From positions 56,917-120,916 of the forward strand of contig DPRS01000029.1 in NCBI GenBank assembly GCA_003537575.1: 64,000 nucleotides of DNA, written 5' to 3'. Under the pieces are notes generated by a model. The model searched no databases, was not told the DNA's origin, and was given only the letters and a program-made list of their open reading frames with translations. The position numbers and the translations under genes are program-made. Source of the DNA: Oxalobacteraceae bacterium. Its GTDB lineage: Bacteria > Pseudomonadota > Gammaproteobacteria > Burkholderiales > Burkholderiaceae_D. Shown piece after piece: positions 20,079 through 29,113 of the stretch; the stretch's first letter is position 1, and each line of letters begins with the position of its first letter.

Positions 20079-20202
20079 GTCCGATCCGGTTTGCAGCCCG
20101 ATTGTCTGCAAGGCCGATAAAGTTCTTGCTGTAATAAGCCTTCAGGCGTTCGCCCATTCCGGTGGCGCACGCCTGGAGGCTTCATGTTTCAAGGAGAGTG
20201 TG

Positions 20203-21081
20203 ATGACAGTTGCGACTTCAACCGCAGTGCAAGACGAGCGGGTTTTGCGCCCGCGCGGTGTCGAGCGCGTGGTCGCCGGCATGGCGACTTCCGACGGCGC
20301 CGGCGTCAAACTCACCCGGGTACTGACGCAGGATCTGCAGCGCAGGCTGGACCCTTACCTGATGCTGGATGCATTCGGCACCGACAGGCCGGAAGATTAT
20401 ATCGGCGGTTTTCCCGACCACCCGCACCGCGGCTTCGAAACCATCACCTACATGATCGCCGGGCGCATGCGCCACCGCGACAGCGCCGGCCATGAAGGTT
20501 TGCTTTCAAATGGCGGCGTGCAATGGATGACGGCCGGTCGTGGCGTGATCCATTCCGAGTTGCCGGAGCAGGAAGACGGCGTCATGGAAGGCTTTCAGCT
20601 GTGGCTGAACCTGCCGGCGCGCGTCAAGATGGCAGCGCCGTGGTACCGCGATTTCCAGAGCGACGATATTCCGCAACTTGTGACGGCCGAAGGCGTGACG
20701 GCGCGCGTGATCGCCGGCACCAGCCATGGCGTGGCCGGCGCCATGCGTCGCGATGTCACCGAGCCGCTCTATCTTGACCTGCATTTCGACGGCCCCGCCA
20801 GTTTCGCCCAAGCGCTGCCGGCCGGGCACAATGCCTTCATCTATGTGTACCGCGGCAGCGTGAAAATCGGCGAGACCGAAGTGCCGGCGCAGCGCATGGC
20901 CATCCTGCGCAACGAGACCGAAGCCGACGGCGTGCGCCTGCAGTCGGATGGTCCGGCACGCGCCCTGCTGATCGCAGGATGCCCGCTTGGCGAGCCGATC
21001 GCCCAGTACGGCCCGTTCGTGATGAACACGAACGAGGAAATTTTCCAGGCGGTGGAAGATTTTCGCGCAGGTCGTTTTTAG
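20203..21081 (+). CDS. Pirin family protein (bicupin)
   Basis: A 292-residue bicupin of the pirin family. The metal-binding signature DHPHRGFETITYM (His73, His75) and the downstream GVIHSELPE (His/Glu near 117-119) form the expected iron site of the N-terminal cupin. Bacterial pirins such as YhhW act as quercetin-type dioxygenases or modulate enzymes. AAGGAG six bases before the ATG at 20203 fixes the start. The same frame is open further upstream to 19984, but that part overlaps azoR and is not expected to be coding. The stop shares bases with the convergent DUF1631 stop (TTAG at 21078-21081), so the two genes overlap tail to tail by 4 bases. Confidence 0.92.
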   Translation: MTVATSTAVQDERVLRPRGVERVVAGMATSDGAGVKLTRVLTQDLQRRLDPYLMLDAFGTDRPEDYIGGFPDHPHRGFETITYMIAGRMRHRDSAGHEGLLSNGGVQWMTAGRGVIHSELPEQEDGVMEGFQLWLNLPARVKMAAPWYRDFQSDDIPQLVTAEGVTARVIAGTSHGVAGAMRRDVTEPLYLDLHFDGPASFAQALPAGHNAFIYVYRGSVKIGETEVPAQRMAILRNETEADGVRLQSDGPARALLIAGCPLGEPIAQYGPFVMNTNEEIFQAVEDFRAGRF

Positions 21082-23558
21082 CCTGCGGCCAGGCGCGGGC
21101 GCGCCGATTGCACCGCTTCGGCGCCCATCATCAGCGCATCCACCGCGCGGTCGAAAGCCGGTGCATATTCCACCAAGCCGATCTTGCCGCTTTGCAGAGC
21201 CTGCAGCAGCGATGCGGCGGAATACACCATCGGCTTGGTTTGCTGATCCAGCTTGAAAATGAACAGCGAGTGATGCTTGCTGACCCAGATCAGGCGGGCC
21301 GGCACCGCGGTATCTGCGAGGCGGAACTCGACGGCACTGCCCACCTGCAGCTGCAACAGCAAGTCTGCTGAAGGAGCCGCGGCATAAGCCGATGGGCGTG
21401 AGATTGCCAGGTCGGCCGTTACGCCGCGATCGGCCAGCGCGCTTTCCAGCACTTCCTGCTCGACCTGCAAGGGCTCCGTCAGCATCCAGGCGGCGCTGTC
21501 GTCGCTGGTCGCCAGACGGGAAAAATCCTTGCGCAAGTCTTCCAGGCTCGGCCATGCCCTGGCGTTCTCCGCCGCGCCTTGCGAGCGCAGCACCTGGGTA
21601 TGCACCGGCACCAGCCGGTCCAGTGCGGCCTTGCACTCCTCTTCCGACATGTGGACCATCAGCATGCCGATGCGCAAACGCTTGACCAGGCCGGGCAGCA
21701 TGCGCATCAGGGCGCTACGATCTTCCGGCGAAGTCTTTTCCTGAGCGCTCCAGACCAGCTCCGGCAACACTTCGCGATATTGCTGGCCCAGCGCAGCCGA
21801 GCCGCTCGCGGCATCCTGGCTTGCAGCTCTCACCAGCACCCGCGCCCACACCTGCTCGATGAAATCCTTGACGCGCCGATCGACTTCCAACGGCGCCAAA
21901 ATTCCGCGCAGGGACTCGGTTGTATTGCGCAACACCGTGCTGAATTTTTCCGCTTCCTCGGCGGCCTGGATGCTGCCAGTCGTCTCGGCATCGGTATTGG
22001 CCAGTTCAGCGGCCAGGAATCGTTCCAGCTCCTGCAGGCAATCGCTGAATACCGCCGTATCCTGTTCGAATTCCTTCAGTATGCGCTTGACCAACCGGCC
22101 GATTTCGCCATCCAGGCGCTGGGCGATCGGCGATGCCGGATCGAGTCCCAGCGCCGCCGAGCCGATCCGGTTAAGCAATTGACGCGCCGGATGCTCGGCT
22201 TGCTGCAGCAATTGCGGCTCCAGCATCGCCGCCTTCAGAAAGGGAATCTGCAAGCGTGCTATCCGCGCCCGCACGCCCGCCGGGATTTGCTCGTCGTCCA
22301 GGATGAGCTCGAACAGAACCGCCACCAGATCGATGGCCATGCGCTGGCCCTGGGCCTGTTGCGGCAGCCCGAGATCTTCGCTCAAGACGAACTGGCGGTT
22401 CTGGCCGCCTGTCGCCGTGCCGCCATCGTCTTCGCTTTCCGCGGCCAGTTGCTGAAAACTTCCGACCTGCTGCAACACTTCCGCGGAGGGCGGCGTCATC
22501 CAGCCCGGCGCCGTCGCGCCTGTCAAGCTATCAGCGGGATATGTTCCCATATCGCCAGCATGCGCGTCCGGCGCTGCCGCCTGCGCCTGATTGAACAAAT
22601 TCCAGACAAATTCCTGAAATTCCCCGGTTTGCGCTTGCAGCGCGGAGACCTCCGGCCCCGTCCCGGGATTGCCGTCGCTATCAACACTGCCGGCTCCGCC
22701 GCTTGCCCCGCCGCCCTGCAGCGATTCCAACATACGCTGCAAAACAGGCAGAATGCGCGGATTAAATTCCGCTGAAGGCGCAGGCGCAGCGGCCGATGCC
22801 GTGCCGCCGGTTACAGCCGGACCACCGGCCGCCGGGGAATAATTCAACCCGGCATTGGTGGCATTAAGCGCGGCAAGCTGTTGCGCGAGCTGATCGCGCT
22901 GATGGCGCTTGAGCTTGGTGGGGCGCGCAAGCAGCCGTGCCTGAATGCCGTTGGCATCGAACACTTCGCAGATCGAAGCATAATAATTCGGCAGGTGCTG
23001 CGCCAGTGAATCGGACAGGCGCGCAAACAAAAGCTTGCTCGCCTCTTCATCCTGCACCCGCTCCTTCAGGCTTTCATACAGCGCACGGGCGATCAGATAG
23101 GGGCGGAAAGGGTTTTCACGCTCATGCACATCCGCATCGCCATGCATCTGGGCGATCATGATGTTCAGTCGCCCCAGGTTTTCGTCGCAAGCATCGCGCA
23201 AGCGCTGCACCAGATGGCCGACTTCCAGTTGCCGATTGACGGTTTCATCATCGATCAGCGACAAGGTATTGGCTGAAAGCCGGTCAAGTCCTTCGCGCAA
23301 ATCGGTGTACATGGTGCGCATGCCGCGCTCGACGCTATCGCGGTAGCGCGCGTCAATGCCGGCGATAAAGCCCGCCTGCTCCTGCCGCAACACCTGCAAT
23401 GCCATTCCAAGTAAGCGCTGATCGAATCCGGCGCGCACCTCCGCCATGTCCAGTGCCATGGCGGCGTCGGCATCCAGCACCATGGTCCGGGCCAGTGCCG
23501 AAAATTTAATTAGCGCGCGGTCTTTCGCCAGTTGAAATACGCGTTTAACGAGCTGCAT
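21078..23558 (-). CDS. DUF1631 family protein
   Basis: About 826 residues, mainly helical and rich in Ala, Gln, Leu and Glu. It matches the style of DUF1631 proteins of Burkholderiales, whose role is unknown. The N-terminal half (AMALDMAEVRAGFDQRLL, then YLIARALYESLK) is well structured. A Gly/Ala/Ser-rich linker lies near residues 240-290, and the C-terminal half includes a segment (ADLLLQLQVGSAVEF onward) of PilZ-like character just before the end; the PilZ resemblance is my reading and not certain. I chose ATG 23558; the frame is open to 23732, but those 58 extra codons are Phe/Cys-rich and unlike the rest. The gene overlaps pirin by 4 bases tail to tail. Confidence 0.75.
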   Translation of the reverse strand: MQLVKRVFQLAKDRALIKFSALARTMVLDADAAMALDMAEVRAGFDQRLLGMALQVLRQEQAGFIAGIDARYRDSVERGMRTMYTDLREGLDRLSANTLSLIDDETVNRQLEVGHLVQRLRDACDENLGRLNIMIAQMHGDADVHERENPFRPYLIARALYESLKERVQDEEASKLLFARLSDSLAQHLPNYYASICEVFDANGIQARLLARPTKLKRHQRDQLAQQLAALNATNAGLNYSPAAGGPAVTGGTASAAAPAPSAEFNPRILPVLQRMLESLQGGGASGGAGSVDSDGNPGTGPEVSALQAQTGEFQEFVWNLFNQAQAAAPDAHAGDMGTYPADSLTGATAPGWMTPPSAEVLQQVGSFQQLAAESEDDGGTATGGQNRQFVLSEDLGLPQQAQGQRMAIDLVAVLFELILDDEQIPAGVRARIARLQIPFLKAAMLEPQLLQQAEHPARQLLNRIGSAALGLDPASPIAQRLDGEIGRLVKRILKEFEQDTAVFSDCLQELERFLAAELANTDAETTGSIQAAEEAEKFSTVLRNTTESLRGILAPLEVDRRVKDFIEQVWARVLVRAASQDAASGSAALGQQYREVLPELVWSAQEKTSPEDRSALMRMLPGLVKRLRIGMLMVHMSEEECKAALDRLVPVHTQVLRSQGAAENARAWPSLEDLRKDFSRLATSDDSAAWMLTEPLQVEQEVLESALADRGVTADLAISRPSAYAAAPSADLLLQLQVGSAVEFRLADTAVPARLIWVSKHHSLFIFKLDQQTKPMVYSAASLLQALQSGKIGLVEYAPAFDRAVDALMMGAEAVQSARPRLAAG

Positions 23559-23753
23559 CTGATGGTTTGTATGGGTAACGACGAGATGCCGAAATAATAG
23601 CTCAGGGGCAATGCGAACGAAACAGCATTCTCGCTTGAGAATCCAAGCAAATCCGATATATGGCAGGAATAAGACGAAATCCGTCTTTCTGCATTTACGG
23701 AATAGTTCTTTTTGGTGGCTTTTATTTACCAACGATAAGTAAAAATGAAAACA

Positions 23754-23772
23754 GCCCGGAAAATTTCCAGGC
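23754..23772 (-). terminator. Probable intrinsic terminator after hsp20
   Basis: On the minus strand, GCCTGG and CCGGGC pair across an A/T-rich AAATTTT centre, followed by TGTTTTCATTTTTACTT. The hairpin lies about 70 bases downstream of the hsp20 stop. One pair is G-U. It also sits upstream of the next gene, so it would separate hsp20 from the DUF1631 gene. Confidence 0.45.
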
Positions 23773-23844
23773 CATCCAAAGCGCTGCCATATTCAGAACA
23801 GCACGGCAGCGGCCATAACCGCCGCCACTTATTGAATTATTGAA

Positions 23845-24294
23845 TCATTGAATCGAAATTTGCTTGCGTCCCGTGCTTGCCTTTTTCGGCAAGACCAGTT
23901 CCAGCACGCCGTCATGGTATTTTGCCTCCGCCTTGGCATCATCGACCTCTTGGGCGAGTGAAAAATGGCGGGATTGCTGACCATAATAACGTTCACTGCA
24001 AATCAGGTTTTCACCTTCCTTTTCCTCATGCTCCTTCTTGATTTCCGCACTGATCGAAACATTGTTGCCCTCGATCGCCACCTTGATATCTTCCTTCGCC
24101 ACTCCGGGTATTTCAGCCTTGACGGTATAGGCCTGATCGGTTTCGCTGACATCCATCTTCAGCGAAGATTCAGCGCCAAAACGACGCATGCTCGGCATCC
24201 AGCGACTTTCCTTCAAAAAGTCTTCCATCTCCTGCATCGGATCGAAACGAGCCGTGGCCCTGAATGGATCAAAACGGGACAAGTTTCCAGCCAT
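23845..24294 (-). CDS. Small heat-shock protein, Hsp20 family
   Basis: A 149-residue holdase chaperone that binds unfolding proteins in the cytoplasm in an ATP-independent way. The alpha-crystallin domain covers about residues 40-140, from LKMDVSETDQAYTVKAEIPGV to the conserved GVLELVLPKK near the C-terminus, ending in the I-x-I tail motif ISIQ. GGAGG five bases before the ATG at 24294 fixes the start; an in-frame ATG at 24306 contains the Shine-Dalgarno itself and is unlikely. A sigma-32 promoter was looked for and not convincingly found. The downstream hairpin at 23754-23772 probably ends the message. Confidence 0.94.
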   Translation of the reverse strand: MAGNLSRFDPFRATARFDPMQEMEDFLKESRWMPSMRRFGAESSLKMDVSETDQAYTVKAEIPGVAKEDIKVAIEGNNVSISAEIKKEHEEKEGENLICSERYYGQQSRHFSLAQEVDDAKAEAKYHDGVLELVLPKKASTGRKQISIQ

Positions 24295-24491
24295 GATGAC
24301 CTCCATCTGGGTAAATAAAAACGCCTGTCACGAAAGCTTGATCATGCTAGGACAGTATAGTCATCTCGGCATGAGCAAGCTCAAATTTTTATTTACCGAC
24401 CCCGATGGCCACGCTTTCGCTCCCGGTCAACCGCGCCAGCAGAATCTTCTGCAAAACCGGTCTGTCGCGAATGTGCATGCAAGCCGTTTCG

Positions 24492-24941
24492 CTAGGGCCG
24501 TACCTGGCTCTCCACCACGGGCTGCTCGGTCATGGTCGTCGTCAGCATCGACAATTCCAGTGTCAGCAAATGGATGATGTCGCCGGCAGAAACTATGCCA
24601 TACAGCACACCTTTTTCGTCAATGATCGGCAAGCGGCGTATCTTGTGATGCCGCATCAGGCGCAAGGATTCCGCAAAGCTCTCGTTTTCATGCGCCGTGA
24701 TCAATGGGGAACTCATGATGTCGCCGGCAGTAAGCAAATCCATATCGACTTGCTCGGCGATGGTTTCCACCACAATGTCGCGGTCGGTAATGATGCCGAT
24801 CGGGATGCGCGCACCATCCTCGTGACGCACCACCACCACATCGCCGACATGATGCTTGCGCATCAAATGCGCTATCTGCGGAATCGAAGCATCGGCTTCG
24901 CAGCACACCACGCCGATGTTGCAACATTCGCTGATGGGCAT
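24492..24941 (-). CDS. Two-CBS-domain protein
   Basis: A 149-residue protein made of two CBS domains, about residues 8-65 (HLMRKHHVGDVVVV, then IGIITDRDIV) and 75-130 (SLRLMRHHKIRRLPIIDEKGVLYGIVSAGDI). Such stand-alone pairs bind adenine nucleotides and act as energy or redox sensors for partner proteins; none is identifiable here. AGGAG seven bases before the ATG at 24941 supports this start over upstream in-frame ATGs reaching 25007. Cys8, Cys15 and Cys16 near the N-terminus are notable but of unknown meaning. The gene lies upstream of hsp20 on the same strand, so a shared stress role is possible (inference). Confidence 0.88.
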   Translation of the reverse strand: MPISECCNIGVVCCEADASIPQIAHLMRKHHVGDVVVVRHEDGARIPIGIITDRDIVVETIAEQVDMDLLTAGDIMSSPLITAHENESFAESLRLMRHHKIRRLPIIDEKGVLYGIVSAGDIIHLLTLELSMLTTTMTEQPVVESQVRP

Positions 24942-25268
24942 GTAGATTCTCCTGCGAAAGAAGATGAAAGTGCGCATCATGGCAAGATCGCCAAGGGAAT
25001 GCATCACGCGCCGGAATTAGGCAAGGCCTGTGCCTGGCAGTCGTATGCTTCCCGGACGCCCTTTAAGCTGCCATTCGTCTCGGGCAGGTCAGTAATGTTG
25101 GCAGAAACTACAAACTCACAGAATTATTTACCGTTCTCCAGAGTGCACCCCTGCGGCAAAATTGATCAAGTAAAATAGCCACTCTTTACCTCTTTGCCTT
25201 TTGCCTTTGCCAGATATCCGCCAAGGATATGCCCAATGCGCTGGGGCAAATCTTCCAGAACGAGTTTC
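24942..25268. other. Intergenic region, CBS gene / flavoprotein
   Basis: 327 bases between divergent genes. The left part carries the CBS-gene ribosome binding site. TAAAAT at 25171-25176 could be a -10 for the flavoprotein gene but has no fitting -35. No hairpin, RNA gene or repeat is evident. Confidence 0.4.
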
Positions 25269-26894
25269 ATGCTGCGAATTACAGACCTTCAACTTCCTCT
25301 CGATCATACAGAAGCCGAACTACAGGAAGCGATCTTGCAACGCCTTGCCATTCCGGCGAGCGCGCTGATCAGCCATGCCATTTTCAAGCGCAGCAGCGAT
25401 GCCCGCAAAAAATCCGCGATCAGCTTCATCTACACCCTGGATGTCGAACTTGCCGATGAAGCCGAAGTTCTGCAGCGCTTCAAGCATGACCGGCATATTG
25501 GCCCGACACCGGACACGTCCTACCATTTCGTCACCCAGGCGCCCTCTTCGCTTGCTTCGCGTCCGATAATCATCGGCTTCGGGCCGTGCGGCATATTCGC
25601 CGCGCTGATCCTGGCACAAATGGGTTTTCGGCCGATCATCCTGGAACGCGGCAAGGTAGTGCGCGAACGGACCAAGGACACCTGGGGCTTGTGGCGCAAG
25701 CGGGAACTGCAACCGGAATCGAACGTCCAGTTCGGTGAAGGCGGCGCCGGCACCTTCTCCGACGGCAAGCTCTACAGCCAGGTCAAGGATCCCAGGCATT
25801 ACAGCCGCAAGGTCTTGACCGAATTCGTCAAGGCCGACGCGCCGCCGGAAATTCTCTATATCAACAAGCCGCACATCGGCACTTTCCGGCTGGTCAAGAT
25901 GGTGGAACAGATGCGCGCCACCATTGAAGAACTGGGCGGCGAATTTCGCTTCGAAAGCAAGGTGGAGCGTCTGGAACTGAAAGACGGCAAGGTACGCGGC
26001 GTGATGCTGGCCAGCGGTGAACATATCGCCGCCGACCATGTCGTGCTGGCGATCGGCCACAGCGCCCGCGACACCTTCCAGATGCTGTACGACAGCGGCG
26101 TTTACATGGAAGCCAAGCCCTTCTCGCTCGGCTTTCGCATCGAACATCCACAATCCATCATTGATCGCGCCCGCTTCGGCCCCGCTGCCGGCCATCCCCT
26201 GCTGGGCGCGGCCGATTACAAGCTGGTGCACCATTGCGCCAATGGCCGTTCAGTCTACAGCTTCTGCATGTGCCCGGGCGGCACCGTGGTGGCGGCAACC
26301 TCGGAACCGAACCGCGTGGTCACCAATGGCATGAGCCAGTATTCGCGCAACGAGCGCAATGCCAACAGTGGCATCGTGGTCGGGATTACTCCGGCCGATT
26401 TTCCTGGCCACCCGCTGGCCGGCATCGAATTCCAGCGCCGCTGGGAATCGCGTGCCTTCGAACTGGGCGGCGGTAATTACGACGCGCCCGGCCAGCTCGT
26501 GGGCGACTTCCTGGCCAACCGCCCGTCAAGCGAATTCGGCGCGGTGCAGCCATCCTACAAGCCCGGGGTACACCTGTGCAACCTGGATACCGCGCTGCCG
26601 GATTACGCCATTGCGGCGATCCGCGAAGCCTTGCCTTTCTTCGACAAGCAGATCAAGGGATTCGCCATGCGCGATGCCGTGCTGACGGGGGTGGAAACGC
26701 GCACATCGTCTCCGGTGCGCATCAAACGCAAGGACGACGACCTGCAGAGCATCAATACGGCAGGGCTATACCCGGCCGGGGAAGGCGCCGGCTATGCCGG
26801 CGGCATCATGTCGGCGGCCATCGACGGCATACGGGTAGCCGAAGCCGTGGCGCTCAGCATGACTGGCGGGGCCGCGCAGGCGCTAACTGTCTGA
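25269..26894 (+). CDS. FAD-dependent oxidoreductase, COG2509 type
   Basis: A 541-residue protein annotated in relatives as an uncharacterised FAD-dependent dehydrogenase. After an N-terminal domain of about 95 residues (LRITDLQLPLDHTEAEL, ending near YHFVTQAP) comes the dinucleotide fold IIIGFGPCGIFAALILAQMG, then LERGKVVRERTKDT, a conserved FGEGGAGTFSDGKLYSQVKD block, FCMCPGG, and the C-terminal FAD loop GLYPAGEGAGYAGGI. The reaction is unknown. I chose ATG 25269 because the conserved N-terminus begins MLRITDL; the frame is open 25 codons further up. No partner genes are evident. Confidence 0.85.
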   Translation: MLRITDLQLPLDHTEAELQEAILQRLAIPASALISHAIFKRSSDARKKSAISFIYTLDVELADEAEVLQRFKHDRHIGPTPDTSYHFVTQAPSSLASRPIIIGFGPCGIFAALILAQMGFRPIILERGKVVRERTKDTWGLWRKRELQPESNVQFGEGGAGTFSDGKLYSQVKDPRHYSRKVLTEFVKADAPPEILYINKPHIGTFRLVKMVEQMRATIEELGGEFRFESKVERLELKDGKVRGVMLASGEHIAADHVVLAIGHSARDTFQMLYDSGVYMEAKPFSLGFRIEHPQSIIDRARFGPAAGHPLLGAADYKLVHHCANGRSVYSFCMCPGGTVVAATSEPNRVVTNGMSQYSRNERNANSGIVVGITPADFPGHPLAGIEFQRRWESRAFELGGGNYDAPGQLVGDFLANRPSSEFGAVQPSYKPGVHLCNLDTALPDYAIAAIREALPFFDKQIKGFAMRDAVLTGVETRTSSPVRIKRKDDDLQSINTAGLYPAGEGAGYAGGIMSAAIDGIRVAEAVALSMTGGAAQALTV

Positions 26895-26921
26895 ACACCG
26901 AAGCCTTGGCAAGCTTCCCGC

Positions 26922-28079
26922 TCAAGGCATCGCAGAGCTGACCTGGTCGGATTCCGGACAAGCGGGATCGCGACCCCAGCGCCCGCTGCAAGCGCGAAAG
27001 CGGCACAATTCGCTTTCCAAAAACCCCAGGCTGATGCAACGCTTTAATTCCGACTCGGTCGATCTGACCGGATTGAGGGCGACGTTTTCGCGAATGGCAG
27101 GACTTTTCCTGGTTTTCTTCTTTTGTTCGATCGCCGCAATGCGCTGCTGCGCACCAGCCGAACCCGTCTTGGGCGACTTCACCGCACCCGCCGGTTCCGC
27201 ATTGGTGGAAACCCGGTTCAGCAAGGCGGCAATTAATTCGACATCGCCATCCTTTTCCGCCCGCTTGCCTTTTTGAGGGGCACTGCGCGCGATCGTGGCC
27301 GCGCGCGCGGAAGATTCATGCGGCTTGCCGGCCGCTGGCGCCTTGGCCGCCATCCGGGTATCGGAATGCGCAGCGGGTTTTTCCTTGGAGGAAGCTGTGG
27401 CTGTGGGACTGGCTGGCGTGGTCGGCTTGGCAGAAGCAAGCGCAGAGGCTGGATCAGCAGGAGCCGCCGTAGCCACTGATCTTGTCGATGCGATTGTCGG
27501 TGCCAGTGTCGATATCAGTGCCGGTGCCGGTGCGGATGCCTGCGTTTGCTCCGGTCCTGCAATTGCGACTTGTCCGGTTGCTATCGATGGCTTGTCTGTT
27601 TCCTGCGAAGCGCTGACCGTATTCGCCGAAAGCTGGGCTGAAGGCTGCGTTTCTTGCGCGCCGGAGACTGGAGCGATGTCCGCAACGATGTTCGCCGGCA
27701 GATCTTCCTTTTCCCCTTGCGGCTGGAGGCCCGCATCAGCCGGCCGGGAATCCGCAGGTTGAGGAGCCGCCTGGCTGGGCGCGACTGTAGCGACGATATT
27801 GTCAGACGCTTTTCCGCCATCGTTATGTGCCGCCAGTTCCATGGCTCCGGTATCCGAGTTTTCCGCGAAGCCGCCAGCCTGCCACCAGCCTATTGCCGCA
27901 GCACTTGCCAGAGCCGCGATGATTACGGTAATCAAACTCTTGCGGCGCGGACGCGAATATTCCAGTTCGCCCAAAATACTGTCTGCCTGCATATCGATGG
28001 CATTCGATGTGGCATCGGCATATAGCGAAGGCCTGCCTGCTTTTTGGGGAGAGGCGTTTCCCGAAGAATGAGAGTTCAT
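26922..28079 (-). CDS. Unrecognised Ala/Pro-rich single-pass membrane protein
   Basis: 385 residues that I do not recognise. A cytoplasmic N-terminus of about 46 residues is followed by a positive patch (RPRRK) and one hydrophobic segment near residues 49-66. A long low-complexity region rich in Ala, Pro, Ser, Thr and Lys (about 70-320) would span the periplasm. The last 45 residues differ: Cys-rich, with CISLGFLESELCRF and CSGRWGRDPAC blocks. It diverges from the first gene of the T6SS across an AT-rich gap with an inverted repeat 12 bases from this start. A TonB- or SPOR-like envelope role is conceivable, but no such domain is visible. Confidence 0.7.
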   Translation of the reverse strand: MNSHSSGNASPQKAGRPSLYADATSNAIDMQADSILGELEYSRPRRKSLITVIIAALASAAAIGWWQAGGFAENSDTGAMELAAHNDGGKASDNIVATVAPSQAAPQPADSRPADAGLQPQGEKEDLPANIVADIAPVSGAQETQPSAQLSANTVSASQETDKPSIATGQVAIAGPEQTQASAPAPALISTLAPTIASTRSVATAAPADPASALASAKPTTPASPTATASSKEKPAAHSDTRMAAKAPAAGKPHESSARAATIARSAPQKGKRAEKDGDVELIAALLNRVSTNAEPAGAVKSPKTGSAGAQQRIAAIEQKKKTRKSPAIRENVALNPVRSTESELKRCISLGFLESELCRFRACSGRWGRDPACPESDQVSSAMP

Positions 28080-28189
28080 TTGTCTTCCTGAACAATATTT
28101 TATATTGTTAATTGATATATTTATAACATTAATATAAGATCAATTGCAATATTTACATTAAATTTGGTGACAAGGCCATTTTTTCGTCA
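28080..28189. promoter_or_regulatory. AT-rich divergent promoter region at the T6SS left edge
   Basis: 110 very AT-rich bases between the Ala/Pro-rich membrane protein and the M15 peptidase. AACAATAT / ATATTGTT (28091-28098 and 28102-28109) is a perfect inverted repeat with a 3-base loop. For the rightward T6SS block, TTGATA (28112-28117), a 17-base spacer and TAAGAT (28135-28140) form a plausible sigma-70 promoter about 45 bases before the ATG at 28190. The composition would suit an H-NS-like silencer (inference). Confidence 0.5.
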
Positions 28190-29068
28190 ATGCCAGCGGA
28201 ATATACCGTTTTAATTCTTTTGCTTAGCGCCTATGCGCTTGTCATCTTTCTTGGCGGCTTGTTTATTCTCGACGCCCAGCGGCGGCGCCTATTGCAAAAC
28301 CGAATACAGCGACTGGGAGCCCGCGTGGCTGGCACTGTCCAGAACGCCAGTGGAAACATCCACCAGACTTCGAGTTATACCCACCGGCATTTGCGGCACG
28401 CCATCGGCGCGGCGCTCGCTTTTATTTCGAGTCATAAATTGCATGTCCTCGCTGCCTGTACGATTTTGCTGATTCCTGTGGGGATTGTCCTGCTTCTCCA
28501 ACCCTCGAGCTTACTGCAGGGCTACGATGACCTTCCGCAAACCGCCGATCCGGTGATTCTCGCCCTGTTAAGGGGAGAACAGCTGGCGCCTCCTCCGCCA
28601 ATGCCGCCCGAAGCATTCATCACGGCGGAAGTTGAAGCGGTGAGAAAAAATCTGGCTGGCGCCAGTCGCGAATGGATGATTCTCGATGCCGACTTTCGTC
28701 AGCGCCTGCTGACGGTCTTTCATCTGATGGCGCAAAAAGGCTATCCGATGGCTTTGCTGGAAGGATATCGCAGTCCGGAACGCCAGGCTTATCTGGCCGG
28801 ACTTGGCCCCCAGGTTACCAATGCCGGCGCCTATCAAAGCTTCCATCAATTCGGACTGGCTGCCGATTGCGCTTTTGTACGAAACGGCAAGCTGGTCATT
28901 TCCGAGAAAGATCCATGGGCCATGCAGGGCTATCGGCTGTACGGAGAACTTGCCGAATCCGTCGGGCTGGTCTGGGGAGGAAGCTGGAAGATGATGGATT
29001 TTGGCCACGTCGAACTGCGCAGACCGGGCACAATCACGCGGCCCGGTAAAAATAAGTTGCCAAATTGA
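28190..29068 (+). CDS. tagX: Membrane-anchored M15 peptidoglycan peptidase, TagX-like
   Basis: A 292-residue protein with two hydrophobic segments (about 5-27 and 84-103) and a C-terminal VanY/M15 zinc peptidase domain. The metal ligands His219 and Asp226 (SFHQFGLAADCAF) and His273 (DFGHVE) are intact. TagX of Acinetobacter is an L,D-endopeptidase that cuts peptidoglycan so that the type VI machine can cross the wall. Position at the head of a T6SS block with PAAR and tssM supports the same role. The symbol is by analogy and should be read as TagX-like. No Shine-Dalgarno sequence is obvious before the ATG. Confidence 0.8.
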   Translation: MPAEYTVLILLLSAYALVIFLGGLFILDAQRRRLLQNRIQRLGARVAGTVQNASGNIHQTSSYTHRHLRHAIGAALAFISSHKLHVLAACTILLIPVGIVLLLQPSSLLQGYDDLPQTADPVILALLRGEQLAPPPPMPPEAFITAEVEAVRKNLAGASREWMILDADFRQRLLTVFHLMAQKGYPMALLEGYRSPERQAYLAGLGPQVTNAGAYQSFHQFGLAADCAFVRNGKLVISEKDPWAMQGYRLYGELAESVGLVWGGSWKMMDFGHVELRRPGTITRPGKNKLPN

Positions 29069-29113
29069 CACATTAAACTTATCATTTGCGCAATTGTTAT
29101 TTTATTAAATACC

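Noticed and set aside
23559..23732. 58-codon N-terminal extension of the DUF1631 gene
   Set aside because: Residues are Phe/Cys/Lys-rich and unlike the rest of the protein, and no ribosome binding site supports the upstream start.
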